A DNA stretch of 64,000 bases, taken from NCBI RefSeq assembly GCF_036567765.1, contig NZ_DATCTU010000095.1, forward strand, positions 107,964-171,963, in the 5' to 3' direction. Under the pieces are notes generated by a model, which ran no database searches, had not been told where the DNA came from, and saw only the letters and a program-made list of their open reading frames with translations. This DNA comes from Pseudobacteroides sp. (GTDB lineage Bacteria > Bacillota > Clostridia > Acetivibrionales > DSM-2933). Shown in pieces: positions 8,749 through 17,058 of this stretch (the stretch's first letter is position 1; the number at the start of each line of letters is the position of its first letter). The position numbers were made by a program, and so were the translations under genes.

Positions 8749-9131
8749 TTATTGTTTAAACATATCGGAATAGTAGCATTTATATAATGATATGTCATAT
8801 AAAAAAAACATTAGACTCTCTTTAATATTTTTTTCCGAATAATTTTTATAATCATTGACAAGGTCTTCCAGAGTAATTGAGTCAACAATCTTATTTATAC
8901 TCTCATTGATTTTATCCCATACATTTTGCTTAATACAATACTTTATACTATGCTTAAACTCTATACTATCGTCACTACCTTCTTAAGTACTGAGAACACC
9001 TGCTCAAGATAATTGCCTGAAACATTTTGCCTTTTTGCTATGCTGTATAATGCCACATGGTCATTATGGGAATTAATTGCCAGATCAACCATTGCTCTTA
9101 GACCATATCTTCCTTTTGTTGATAATTTCAT
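8749..9131 (-). pseudogene. Rrf2-family regulator (CymR/IscR-like), internally deleted
   Basis: The N-terminus MKLSTKGRYGLRAMVDLAIN (ATG at 9131) is a classic Rrf2 winged helix start and runs 56 codons to a TAG at 8961. The C-terminal Rrf2 helix follows in another frame (VWDKINESINKIVDSITLED) and ends at 8749. The wing, the glycine-rich GGY loop and any cysteine ligands, about 30-40 residues, are missing at the junction near 8970. A single indel cannot explain this; it is a deletion plus frameshift. The product could at most be a DNA-binding fragment. It sits between the nifX-like gene and cysK, the usual place for a CymR-type sulfur repressor. Confidence 0.85.
8755..8777 (+). promoter_or_regulatory. 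Extra operator-like match inside the rrf2 remnant
   Basis: Plus strand TTTAAACATATCGGAATAGT fits the operator motif in the opposite orientation to the other sites. It lies in the 3' tail of the rrf2 remnant, 22 bases upstream of the cysK -35 box. It may be a second binding site for cysK control, or chance in an AT-rich tail. Confidence 0.4.
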
Positions 9132-9159
9132 AAACTTAGCCTTCCTTGTATATATTTAA

Positions 9160-9489
9160 TCAAAGAAAAAAATTAAATTGAATACCCATAGCCATAGCCT
9201 TTTTTACAGCTGTATCTATTGAGCAGTCAAATAATTGAACTCCGAAAATGCCATTAATATTCAGAAGGTTTATTTCATGGTGCTCTATACATTCCGCTAC
9301 AACCACATAGCAATCTGAGATCGTAATAACAACCCCATAGTACTCATCTACATTATAGCCTAGGTTTCTCGTTTCCAAGTACAGGTAATCATTATCACAT
9401 ACTTCATATATTATAAACTGCTTTGCCAACCGTAAATTTTTATCCAATGATTTGCCATTTATTGATGCAACCGCTATTTTATATTTCAT
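9160..9489 (-). CDS. NifX/NafY-like cofactor-binding protein
   Basis: 109 residues. The start KYKIAVASINGKSLDKNL and following RLAKQFIIYEV match the dinitrogenase iron-molybdenum cofactor domain shared by NifX, NafY and the NifB C-terminus, which carry NifB-co or FeMo-co between assembly proteins. The usual histidine of GKxxNQHF-type family members is replaced (LDKNLRLA), so metal-cluster binding may differ. GGAGG lies 8 bases before the ATG. It is 71 codons to the left of the SsuB gene and fits with the nitrogenase-like D/K pair 9 kb away as its cofactor chaperone (inference). Confidence 0.72.
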   Translation of the reverse strand: MKYKIAVASINGKSLDKNLRLAKQFIIYEVCDNDYLYLETRNLGYNVDEYYGVVITISDCYVVVAECIEHHEINLLNINGIFGVQLFDCSIDTAVKKAMAMGIQFNFFL

Positions 9490-9578
9490 ATTTATTACCT
9501 CCTGCCTGGAGTTCCCTTTTATTATGAACTGTTATATTTAAAACAGTTTTCTATTGCCATAACTACCTCCCTATTTAC

Positions 9579-9683
9579 TGAGGCATGATTGAAATGTTAC
9601 TTCCCGTTTTGAGCGTGTGCTCACGAGTTAAGTTAACTTAGAAAGCGGAATTATACGGGAAGTTATATTTTCAACAAGCCTAA
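9579..9683 (-). repeat. 105-bp palindromic interspersed element, copy B
   Basis: Arms GGCATGATTGAAATGTTACT and near complement ending AAGCCTAA; centre ACGAGTTAAGT shared with copies C and D. It lies between the end of the SsuB-like gene (9688) and the nifX-like gene, 90 bases 5' of the latter. It could separate their expression. Confidence 0.8.
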
Positions 9684-9687
9684 TTCA

Positions 9688-10503
9688 TCATAAATAATAA
9701 TTAAGACTTTCTTCCTTTGCGAAATTCAATATCTCCAATATCTTTGATCTGATTCTGAAAAAATCAGGGTCATTCCTTCTTCTTGGCCACCCAAGTGGAA
9801 CATTGATAATTTTCTGTATTTTCCCCGGCCTTGGAGTCATAACAATGATTCGCTCACTCATATAAACAGCTTCATCAATATCATGAGTAACCAGAACAAC
9901 TGTAGTTTTCCTTTCTTTCCATATTCGTATTATTTCATCCTGCATATACATTCTGGTAAAGGCATCTAAAGCACCTAGAGGCTCATCCAAAAGAAGTACT
10001 TTGGGGTGATTTACAAGAACTCTTGCCAATGCAACTCGCTGAGCCATACCTCCTGATAGCTGGTGTGGAAAGGAATTCTCGAAGCCATCCAGTCCGACAA
10101 GCTTAATATAATCCATTACCTCATTATTCTTTTTGTCGTATATTTTCCTTGCAATTAACCCTGATGCAACATTGTTTTTAACACTAAGCCATGGAAAAAG
10201 TGTTGGATCTTGAAAGACAAGGCCACGAAGATAGTTCGGTCCTTCTACCACTTTGTTATCAAGTTTTAGAGTCCCTTTAGTGGGTGTATCGAGACCTGCG
10301 ATAAGCCTAAGAAGTGTTGACTTTCCACAACCACTGGGTCCCACAAGTGATACAAATTCACCTTCATTAATTTCAAGGGATGCATCATTTAATGCTATCA
10401 CCTCACTGGAATTTGAATCCTTAAATACCCTTGATACTCCTTGTATCTCAATATGCCCACCTGGTGCTTCTTCTGGAAATATTTTTTTTGCTGTTTCTAC
10501 CAT
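9688..10503 (-). CDS. ssuB: ABC transporter ATPase, sulfonate/nitrate/taurine type
   Basis: 271 residues. Walker A GPSGCGKST, signature LSGGMAQRVALAR, Walker B VLLLDEPLGALD and the switch His in VLVTHDIDEAVYMSERI are intact. It powers uptake by the permease encoded just upstream; the two genes overlap by 7 bases. The SsuB/TauB/NrtD family moves alkanesulfonates, taurine, nitrate or thiamine precursors. Placement directly after metY and in the sulfur island favours an organosulfur substrate. Substrate identity cannot be read from sequence. Confidence 0.88.
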   Translation of the reverse strand: MVETAKKIFPEEAPGGHIEIQGVSRVFKDSNSSEVIALNDASLEINEGEFVSLVGPSGCGKSTLLRLIAGLDTPTKGTLKLDNKVVEGPNYLRGLVFQDPTLFPWLSVKNNVASGLIARKIYDKKNNEVMDYIKLVGLDGFENSFPHQLSGGMAQRVALARVLVNHPKVLLLDEPLGALDAFTRMYMQDEIIRIWKERKTTVVLVTHDIDEAVYMSERIIVMTPRPGKIQKIINVPLGWPRRRNDPDFFRIRSKILEILNFAKEESLNYYL

Positions 10504-11528
10504 TTAATCAACCCCTTCTGCCAGATGAGAACTCTATCTCTTAGCTTAAACAATAAAGTAAGTAATGTGGAAAATATTAAAGCTATTACAAGTAAGCAAG
10601 CATAAACTTTATTATATTCCGCCCACCCTTGTGCCCAGTTTATGTACCACCCAAGACCGGCTTTTACTCCAAGCATTTCTGCTACAATAAGTGTTATGAA
10701 TGAGTTCCCCATTCCCATGAACAAACCTATAAAAATCATTGGATATGCTGCAGGTATTGCAACCTTAAATATGAGATACTTGCTGTCGGCTCCAAGAGTT
10801 CTTGCTACCTCTAAGTAAGAGTTTCTGACATTACCTATTCCCGAGCTTGTCATGACTGTCACAGGAAACCATACTGATAAAACAATCAGAAATATGCTGG
10901 AACAAAATGTAGTAGGAAAAACAACCATAGCTATTGGAATCCATGCAGTTGCAGGAATTGGGCCAATTATTTTCAAAATTGGCATTACCCAATAATTTAC
11001 TGTTTTATTCCATCCCATTGATATTCCGGTTATAAGTCCTAGAGTTGTTCCTATGGCATATGCAACAAACATTAATCTTAAGGAATAAAACAAGCTTTTT
11101 AGTATAAGTGACCAATCTTCCTTAAATACTCCCAAAACCTTGTCAGGTCCAGGAAAATAAGGCAATGCCAGCAATGCCAATTTAAGTGTGACAAGATCCC
11201 AGACTTCAACGGCTCCCACTACAGCTGTCAGGATTGGAATCAGATGCCTTATCTTATCATATAAGTTCTTTAATCTTACAGATATTGTTAATAAAATTGA
11301 ATAGACAACTGCTGATACTACCAAAACAGATGCATAAGCATATCTTATATTCATCTCCTGATTGTTTGGAAGATTTAAATGAAGTATAATATTTGTAATC
11401 AACATTACTAAAGGTATAATAACTACAAAACTGAACTTATGAGCATTTTGATTTTCAGTTATGGTATCGCTTAATTGAGCATTTTGTACCATGCCGTTTT
11501 CGGCTAGCTCTAAATGGTTTATGGACAT
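10497..11528 (-). CDS. ssuC: ABC transporter permease, SsuC/TauC type
   Basis: About 343 residues, longer than the usual 250-270 because of an N-terminal extension with three to four extra membrane segments (about residues 30-125) before the BPD_transp_1 domain. The permease-ATPase contact loop (EAA-like) is around EVARTLGADSKYLIFKVAIP. I prefer the second ATG (11528), which has GAGG 9 bases upstream; the first at 11534 is only 1-2 bases from it. It partners the SsuB-like ATPase and the lipoprotein at 11615. The extra membrane domain is unusual for this family. Confidence 0.85.
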   Translation of the reverse strand: MSINHLELAENGMVQNAQLSDTITENQNAHKFSFVVIIPLVMLITNIILHLNLPNNQEMNIRYAYASVLVVSAVVYSILLTISVRLKNLYDKIRHLIPILTAVVGAVEVWDLVTLKLALLALPYFPGPDKVLGVFKEDWSLILKSLFYSLRLMFVAYAIGTTLGLITGISMGWNKTVNYWVMPILKIIGPIPATAWIPIAMVVFPTTFCSSIFLIVLSVWFPVTVMTSSGIGNVRNSYLEVARTLGADSKYLIFKVAIPAAYPMIFIGLFMGMGNSFITLIVAEMLGVKAGLGWYINWAQGWAEYNKVYACLLVIALIFSTLLTLLFKLRDRVLIWQKGLIKW

Positions 11529-11614
11529 TGTCATTCACCTCTTTACAGTCGCTATTTATAGATACCGAACTTAGTATAACTATATAGTCCGGTATCTTGG
11601 AAGTAACCTCTTGG

Positions 11615-12688
11615 TTATTCACCTTTATAATCAGGTATTACTTCTGCAAAAATCTTTTCAAATAGCTGTTTTTCATCTGTTGAGGCTTCAAGAATACCTT
11701 GTTTTTTCTGTTCAGTTATAAAATATTTGATATTTTCTTTTGCCTTTATTACTGAAGGCTTCCATACATAATCCTTTAACAGCTTTTCAATCTCATTTAC
11801 ATCTGCAGAAACATATTTATTATCAATTTCCAACTGAGCTGTTTCTTTTTGGTTGGTCGCTATCCATCCATCTGCTTTCAATACTGCTCTTGTATAAGCT
11901 GCAGCGGTCCCCGGATCTTCCTTGACAAGTTTTTCGCTTACAACAACATAGCAGCAGTAGCCGGATTTATAAGGTTCATCATGCCCAATATTCAATAATT
12001 TTGCATACTTCTTTTCCTTTAATGCCTTTTCACCAAATGGATCCCAAACTATGAATGCGTCAATGTCTTTCTTCCCTGCGGCTGTTTCAAGCTGAGGAGG
12101 TGGAAATGCCTTCCACTGAACATCTATTTTCGGATCTATACCGAGCTTTTTAAGTTCTATTGACAAAATTATATGTGGTCCTCCGCCTATCGCATCAACA
12201 CCAATTGTCTTTCCTTTCAAATCCTTTAAAGTCTTTATCCCCGAACTTTCAGGTGCAACAGCCTGAATACAACCTGCATGAAGTCCCGCAGTAAGTTTTA
12301 CCTTTAGTCCCTGCTCTATTGCTTTAAACCAGGAAAAGTTTCCCACAGATGCATCGATTTTTCCTGATGCTATGCCTGTTTTTAATTCATTGAAATCTGC
12401 TTTTACGAAATCAACTTCCAATCCCTCCTCTTTGAAAAAGCCTTTATGATAAGCCACATATTCAGGTGCTTCACAGGTTCCGCCAGCGTATGATACAGTT
12501 ACCTTTTTTAATTTTTTTGATTCACTAGATGCCTCGCTCGGCTTAGCCCCTTCACTTGGCTTCACACTGTCACTTGCGATCGAACTTGTTCCAGATGTAA
12601 TACCTATTTTTTCACTATCTCCACAACCTATAAAAGTCGAGCTAATTAACATAGCTATTAATAAAATGACTAAAATTTTATTTTTCAT
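11615..12688 (-). CDS. ssuA: Substrate-binding lipoprotein, SsuA/ThiY (NMT1) type
   Basis: About 357 residues from the ATG at 12688, which follows GGGAGG by 8 bases; an in-frame upstream codon lacks an RBS. The signal peptide ends in the lipobox STFIGCG, so the mature protein is membrane-anchored by the cysteine. A low-complexity Ser/Lys/Pro linker precedes an NMT1/SsuA-like domain (VSYAGGTCEAPEYVAYHKGF; FIVWDPFGEKAL). It captures an organic sulfur or related anion for the permease/ATPase pair downstream. It follows metY by 34 bases, so the four genes form one operon. Confidence 0.88.
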   Translation of the reverse strand: MKNKILVILLIAMLISSTFIGCGDSEKIGITSGTSSIASDSVKPSEGAKPSEASSESKKLKKVTVSYAGGTCEAPEYVAYHKGFFKEEGLEVDFVKADFNELKTGIASGKIDASVGNFSWFKAIEQGLKVKLTAGLHAGCIQAVAPESSGIKTLKDLKGKTIGVDAIGGGPHIILSIELKKLGIDPKIDVQWKAFPPPQLETAAGKKDIDAFIVWDPFGEKALKEKKYAKLLNIGHDEPYKSGYCCYVVVSEKLVKEDPGTAAAYTRAVLKADGWIATNQKETAQLEIDNKYVSADVNEIEKLLKDYVWKPSVIKAKENIKYFITEQKKQGILEASTDEKQLFEKIFAEVIPDYKGE

Positions 12689-12722
12689 CTTTACTTTCCT
12701 CCCTGGAATTGCACATATTTGA

Positions 12723-14018
12723 TTAAATATCAATTTTATGACTCTCTAAAGCCTGATCAAGATCATTGATTAAATCTTCAACATGCTCTATACCGATTGA
12801 AACCCTTACCATATCCGGTAAGACACCGGCATTCCTTTGTTCTTCCTCCGACAGCTGTGCATGAGTACTACTTGAAGGATGAATGATTAATGATTTTGCA
12901 TCGGCTACATTAGCCAGCAAAGAAAATATCTTTACATTGTCAATAAGCCTTTTCGCTGCATCGGTACCTCCTTTTACACCAAATGTAAAAATGGCACCTG
13001 GGCCACCCGGAAAATACTTCTTAGAAAGTTCGTAATACTTATTACTCTTTAAGCCTGGGTAATTCACCCATGAAACGTTAGGATGACTTTCTAAAAATCC
13101 AGCTATTCTTTGTGCATTATAAACATGTCTCTCTACTCTTAATGAAAGCGTTTCAAGTCCTTGCAGGAAAAGAAATGAGTTGAATGGACTAAGTGCAGCA
13201 CCTGTATCCCTTAGTAGTTGTACCCTGGCCTTTACTATATAAGCAATTTCCTTAAACCTTTCATAGTATTTTAACCCTCCGTAGCTCCTATCAGGCTCTG
13301 TAAACTCAGGAAACTTTCCACTTGCAGACCAGTCGAATTTTCCTCCGTCAACTATAAGTCCTCCAATTGACGTACCATGTCCCCCAATGTACTTGGTAGC
13401 TGAATGTACAATGACATCGGCACCATACTCAAAGGGTCTTATTAGATATGGAGTCCCAAATGTATTATCCACTATAAGCGGAATTCCATTCTCATGGGCA
13501 ATGGAAGCCACTTTCTCAATATCAATTATATTGATTCCTGGGTTTCCAATAGACTCAATATAAATAGCCTTGGTTTTGTCAGTAACTGCTTTTCTGAAAT
13601 TGTCAGGGTCATCCGGATCAACGAATACAGTGTTAATCCCTAACTTAGGCAATGTCACAGAAAACAGATTATAAGTGCCCCCATACAATGTACCTGCTGC
13701 AACTATCTCGTCACCCGCCCTTGCCAGATTTAAGATTGAATATGTAACTGCTGCAGCCCCTGATCCGACAGCTAAAGCTCCCGATCCACCTTCTAAAGCA
13801 GTTATTCTCTGCTCGAGAACATCACTGGTAGGATTCACAATTCTGGTATATGTATTACCGAACTCTTTTAATGAAAATAGAATCTCTGCATGTTCCTGAC
13901 TTTTCATTACATAAGTAGCTGTTTGATAAATCGGTACTGCCCTTGATCCAGTTGTGGGATCAGGTACTTGCCCTGCATGGACTTGAAGAGTCTCAAAGTG
14001 AAGCTTTTGTTCGCTCAT
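12723..14018 (-). CDS. metY: O-acetylhomoserine sulfhydrylase (PLP)
   Basis: 431 residues from the ATG at 14018 (GGAGTG 7 bases before). It belongs to the Cys/Met metabolism PLP family; the PLP lysine lies in [17 protein letters not shown]. Length (~430) and the insert [17 protein letters not shown] are typical of MetY rather than MetB/MetC (~380). It forms homocysteine from O-acetylhomoserine and sulfide, or methionine with methanethiol. That second reaction is the step that follows methylthio-alkane reductase in known salvage pathways. It is the first gene of the metY-ssuABC operon, with promoter, operator and leader RNA upstream. Confidence 0.94.
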   Translation of the reverse strand: MSEQKLHFETLQVHAGQVPDPTTGSRAVPIYQTATYVMKSQEHAEILFSLKEFGNTYTRIVNPTSDVLEQRITALEGGSGALAVGSGAAAVTYSILNLARAGDEIVAAGTLYGGTYNLFSVTLPKLGINTVFVDPDDPDNFRKAVTDKTKAIYIESIGNPGINIIDIEKVASIAHENGIPLIVDNTFGTPYLIRPFEYGADVIVHSATKYIGGHGTSIGGLIVDGGKFDWSASGKFPEFTEPDRSYGGLKYYERFKEIAYIVKARVQLLRDTGAALSPFNSFLFLQGLETLSLRVERHVYNAQRIAGFLESHPNVSWVNYPGLKSNKYYELSKKYFPGGPGAIFTFGVKGGTDAAKRLIDNVKIFSLLANVADAKSLIIHPSSSTHAQLSEEEQRNAGVLPDMVRVSIGIEHVEDLINDLDQALESHKIDI

Positions 14019-14060
14019 TTTTATCACTCCTTTAAATTGAAAATCTTATAGACCTAGACA

Positions 14061-14126
14061 TCAAAAAGGCTAAACAAATTACACGATGTGCAATCTATTT
14101 AGCCTCCAGTATGCCTAGTCAACTAA
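14061..14126 (-). ncRNA. Leader RNA family copy e, before metY
   Basis: Minus strand: TTAGT-TGA-CTAG-GCATA-CTGG-AG-GCTAA, giving a lower stem TTAGT/GCTAA, internal loop TGA/AG and a 4-bp hairpin. GGCTAAA then pairs with TTTAGCC (ending at 14067) to form a terminator before TTTTT. The two structures share the GGCTAA segment, so they are mutually exclusive. It lies between the metY promoter and the metY RBS. Confidence 0.78.
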
Positions 14127-14187
14127 TTCTTACTATTCATATACGATTTATAAGGTTTATTATAGTTAATATTTATGATGCTGTCAA
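14127..14187 (-). promoter_or_regulatory. metY operon promoter with operator
   Basis: Minus strand: TTGACA (14182-14187), 17-base spacer, TATAAT (14159-14164), both perfect consensus. The operator TATAAATCGTATATGAATAG (to about 14131) follows directly. Confidence 0.8.
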
Positions 14188-14236
14188 TAGTTTTTATACT
14201 TTATTTTAAAGATTGCTAATTTCATTCAAAGATAAC

Positions 14237-14470
14237 TTAACTTTCTATTTTATAAGACTTTTTGCCCCAATTAATCTTGCTTTTTAAATTCTTGTAAATC
14301 AAAAAGAAAACCCCTACACCTGCAAAACCAATAATAGTTTGAGGGCAGGAAAACCCGCAGTTCCTGCATGACCCTGTGCAGCGTTCCAACCTAAAAATAC
14401 TTGTAGCTGATGCTCCCAAGTTTGCTAAAAACACGCTGCTTCCGATTAAAAGTGATTTTAATGTTTTCAT
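14237..14470 (-). CDS. Small cysteine-rich membrane protein of the Fe-S unit
   Basis: 77 residues from the ATG at 14470, which follows GGGGGTGG by 7 bases. It has an N-terminal hydrophobic stretch (LLIGSSVFLANLGASA), a four-cysteine segment CTGSCRNCGFSC and a second membrane helix (IIGFAGVGVFFLIY), then a basic tail. The cysteine spacing (C-x3-C-x2-C-x3-C) could hold an Fe-S cluster or metal at the membrane. I do not recognise the family. It is the last gene of a three-gene unit with a NapH-like ferredoxin protein and a membrane-anchored exported protein, so a role as electron-transfer partner is plausible but unproven. Confidence 0.65.
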   Translation of the reverse strand: MKTLKSLLIGSSVFLANLGASATSIFRLERCTGSCRNCGFSCPQTIIGFAGVGVFFLIYKNLKSKINWGKKSYKIES

Positions 14471-14511
14471 AAAGTCCACCCCCACTGTTTTTGCATAAAC
14501 ATTTCTTAAAG

Positions 14512-15399
14512 TTACAAAGCAGTTAAACTTTTATCCTGTTCTATTACTACATTGTCTTTTGGAACAATCCAACCACTTTTCCCTCTTCCATAGCTAATTG
14601 CACTTTTAGGGCATACCTTAGTACATTGATGGCAGGTTATGCATGTGTGTATATTATATTGAATTTCATTTTCCGCACTTTGTATTGCACCTGTCGGACA
14701 ATCCCTTGCGCATAAATTACATTTCGTACATTTTTCTTTTTTATATTTTAACTTATATGTAAATGGCAGCTTCGAACCAAAATAGTGCATCAAACTTTGT
14801 ACAGCACCTATGGGACATAAGTAACTGCAATACCCCCTGCCGCCCTTTGCAAATATGCCTAGGACAAATAACCAAATAAAGGCAGTCAGAATTGTTGTGG
14901 ACCCCAAAACTCCTATATCCAGGTTCACACCACCTAAAACAAGCTTTTCCATTACAGAAAAATTACAAAATGAGCACACAACCGAAAGGCTTAAGGCAGG
15001 TGTAAGAAGAAAGCCTGCTAACACTCCATATCTCACGGGTGTTGGGTTCATATGTTTTTGCCAGTTCAGCTTAATCCTATCCGGCAAAATTCTGCTTAAG
15101 TACTCAGTAACAGCCCCTGTTGCACAAAATTTGCCGCAGAATATTGGTCCGAAAAAGAATGCCAAAATCAAAATTGAAATGGATATAATTGCTGAAGTAG
15201 TAAGTATTTGCACACCTTTTCCAGTAAAAATTCCTTGTACAACCATTCTAAAGCAGGAGCCATGGATATCGGCTCTTCCTTGAAGGTTCAGAATTCCAGT
15301 TAAAAGTCTTTGTATCAACGCAAAAGGTGCGTAAATTAATATAAATCCTAACAAATACCATGCTGCTCTTATTATTAAATATCTCTTTGATGTTTTCAT
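14512..15399 (-). CDS. Membrane polyferredoxin, NapH/CcoG/RnfB-like
   Basis: 295 residues. About four to five membrane helices contain the NapH-type cytosolic motifs CGKFCATGAV and CSYLCPIGAV, followed by two classical 4Fe-4S motifs, CTKCNLCARDCPTGAI and CITCHQCTKVCPKSAI. AGGAGG lies 6 bases before the ATG. Such proteins pass electrons between quinone or other membrane donors and soluble redox enzymes. Position between the nitrogenase-like genes and metY, under the same operator and leader type, suggests it feeds electrons to the nitrogenase-like enzyme or to a sulfur reductase (inference). A second, shorter NapH-like gene is at 57646. Confidence 0.85.
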   Translation of the reverse strand: MKTSKRYLIIRAAWYLLGFILIYAPFALIQRLLTGILNLQGRADIHGSCFRMVVQGIFTGKGVQILTTSAIISISILILAFFFGPIFCGKFCATGAVTEYLSRILPDRIKLNWQKHMNPTPVRYGVLAGFLLTPALSLSVVCSFCNFSVMEKLVLGGVNLDIGVLGSTTILTAFIWLFVLGIFAKGGRGYCSYLCPIGAVQSLMHYFGSKLPFTYKLKYKKEKCTKCNLCARDCPTGAIQSAENEIQYNIHTCITCHQCTKVCPKSAISYGRGKSGWIVPKDNVVIEQDKSLTAL

Positions 15400-15462
15400 A
15401 GTAACCTCCTGCTATATATAATTAATTTTCCTTATTTCTTCAGGTCATCTTAGTCATGATCA

Positions 15463-16014
15463 CTATGTGTTTCGTTTAAATTTAGAATTTACAATCTTAA
15501 AAGGAACCTTTGCTAAAATTTTTCCACTTCTAGAATCAACAACCAACAAATTCCCTGAACTTATATCATACTTCTTGTTTAGTTTCTCTCTTGGAATATC
15601 AAAATTTACACTCACACTTTTTGATAGTCCAGGATTTAAAGCTTCTTTAAAACTTTGGGTCTTATTGTCATATGAAGGATCAGTTGAAACTACTTTTACA
15701 TCGCTATTGAAACCTTCTGTCTTAAACTTCAGCCATAACGGCAGTTTATCCTTGTTGACTATCCCACCACCGTGTCCTGTAGAAATAGATATCCTTCCCG
15801 GCTGCAATACCCTTTTTGGTATTCCCTCATTCTGGATATCATATACAATAGCCTTGGTCTCTTTATTTTCTGCTGTTGGAAAGATACTTATCTTAAATTG
15901 ACCCGTCTCTTTAGGAATAGCTTTCCTATAAAAACCTGAACCGATGATTAGAAATAAACCTACTGTAAATGCAATAAAATGCAATAAAACCCTTGTAGTA
16001 TTCAGCTTTTTCAT
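15463..16014 (-). CDS. Membrane-anchored exported protein of unknown family
   Basis: 183 residues with one N-terminal membrane helix (about 10-28) and an exported beta-rich domain that looks Ig-like (alternating hydrophobic strands; ISISTGHGGGIVNKDKLPLW). There are no cysteines, so it is not itself redox-active. GGGGACG precedes the ATG by 6 bases. It is the first gene of the Fe-S membrane unit and has its own promoter, operator and leader RNA. It may be a structural or metal/ligand-binding partner outside the membrane; I cannot assign a function. Confidence 0.7.
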   Translation of the reverse strand: MKKLNTTRVLLHFIAFTVGLFLIIGSGFYRKAIPKETGQFKISIFPTAENKETKAIVYDIQNEGIPKRVLQPGRISISTGHGGGIVNKDKLPLWLKFKTEGFNSDVKVVSTDPSYDNKTQSFKEALNPGLSKSVSVNFDIPREKLNKKYDISSGNLLVVDSRSGKILAKVPFKIVNSKFKRNT

Positions 16015-16066
16015 TTTTCGTCCCCTTTATTTATTAATTAAATTTCAAATAGATTTGATAATCTCT

Positions 16067-16134
16067 AAAAAATAGAAGCTAAGTATATACCCAATGATTG
16101 GTTTATGCTTAGCCTCTTGCTTTCAAGTCAGCTT
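16067..16134 (-). ncRNA. Leader RNA family copy d, before the Fe-S unit
   Basis: Minus strand: AAGC-TGA-CTTG-AAAG-CAAG-AG-GCT. Perfect 4-bp hairpin CTTG/CAAG; AGC/GCT lower stem. GGCTAAG then pairs with CTTAGCT to make a terminator before a T-run. The hairpin differs at two pairs from the CTAG/CTAG copy with pairing kept, i.e. covariation. Confidence 0.78.
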
Positions 16135-16173
16135 TATTATTTTTTACAATTATTGCAATCTTTAATGTTTTCT

Positions 16174-16234
16174 AATTATTCCTATTGCTTTACTCGGTTT
16201 TTATCATAATATTATAAATTTATTTATTTGTCAA
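16174..16234 (-). promoter_or_regulatory. Promoter and operator of the Fe-S membrane unit
   Basis: Minus strand: TTGACA (16229-16234), 17 bases, TATTAT (16206-16211), then the operator GTAAAGCAATAGGAATAATT (around 16176-16196). Confidence 0.77.
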
Positions 16235-16250
16235 CAATTATATATAAAAA

Positions 16251-16361
16251 TTAATCTTCAAGTTGTCTTTTATTCTCATCATCATTTGATTTTGTATCTG
16301 TTTTCAAAAGTATTTTAATCTCTTCAATTCTACTTCTTATAGAATTTAAGTCGTCAGTCAA
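16251..16361 (-). CDS. Small coiled-coil-like ORF, TTG start
   Basis: 36 residues, charged and helical (TDDLNSIRSRIEEIKILL). The TTG at 16361 overlaps the stop of the URO-D remnant and has GGGGGCG about 8 bases upstream. It could be a real small protein or the 3' scrap of the decayed gene in front of it. No family recognised. Confidence 0.35.
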   Translation of the reverse strand: MTDDLNSIRSRIEEIKILLKTDTKSNDDENKRQLED

Positions 16362-16786
16362 GGATATCGCCCCCTTTGTTATCACCTACACTTTTTATTG
16401 AATCAGTAATTTGTGTTAGATAAGGAAGGACAAATTCCTTAAACTGTTTTGAACTTATTAGGTTGCCTGATGCAGAAGTTTCACCTATTCCAATGGACAC
16501 ACCTTTTAGCTTCCCAGCTTCTTTAATAAAAGCAATTGTACTATCAGTTACAATTCTAAGAAGCTTATGTACAAACTGAGGATTAATGTCTCTCATTAAT
16601 CTTTCTGTTCCGCACAAATTTCCAGCACTCCTAAACGACCCGCATACCCCGCATGAAGCACTCACTTCACCTTTTGACTCTTCTAAAAGTATCTCTGCCG
16701 CTTTTAGTACCGTAGGGTTTTCCACTGTAAAAAGCTTCGAGTCTGTCCTTAGAAGTCATTTGATCAGAAATAATTTGATTTGACAT
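16354..16786 (-). pseudogene. URO-D/MtaA-type methyltransferase, twice deleted
   Basis: The start MSNQIISDQMTSKDRLEAFY (ATG 16786, strong AGGGAGGTG RBS) is that of corrinoid-linked uroporphyrinogen decarboxylase-like methyltransferases. After about 25 residues the frame breaks. A second frame carries the family middle (KAAEILLEESKGEV; FVHKLLRIVTDSTIAFIKEA; SASGNLISSKQFKEFVLPYL) but lacks roughly 100 residues between the two parts and the last ~130 residues of the usual ~340. The catalytic/zinc C-terminus is gone, so it cannot be functional as such. It follows the nitrogenase-like pair and a leader RNA, implying that a methyl-transfer step once belonged to this pathway. Confidence 0.82.
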
Positions 16787-16884
16787 TTCCTCACCTCCCT
16801 TACTTACCCTCGTTATTTAAACAAAATATAAAAGACAAAGTTTCCATTGGAACTGGATATAAAAATGGATTAATGATTTATAAA

Positions 16885-16945
16885 TAAAAAAGCCGCAACT
16901 TATTATTTTATATTAAGTCACAGCCTCTTAATCAGTCAGCTTAAT
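16885..16945 (-). ncRNA. Leader RNA family copy c, between nifK-like and URO-D remnant
   Basis: Minus strand: TTAAGC-TGA-CTGATTAAG-AGGCTGTGACTTAA, then a terminator arm TTAAGTTGCGGCT and TTTTTT. The small hairpin is shorter here (CT/AG with a 5-base loop), but the TGA...GAGGCT frame and terminator are kept. No promoter is evident upstream, so it may regulate read-through from the D/K genes into the methyltransferase. Confidence 0.65.
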
Positions 16946-17058
16946 ATCTCCATATTTTTCGGAAAAAGTTTGATATAAATTCCCATCATTGATATTTCAT
17001 ACAATATCTCAGCAATAAGAAAGGTAAAAGCATGAAGAATAGAATATATGCCAGATGC

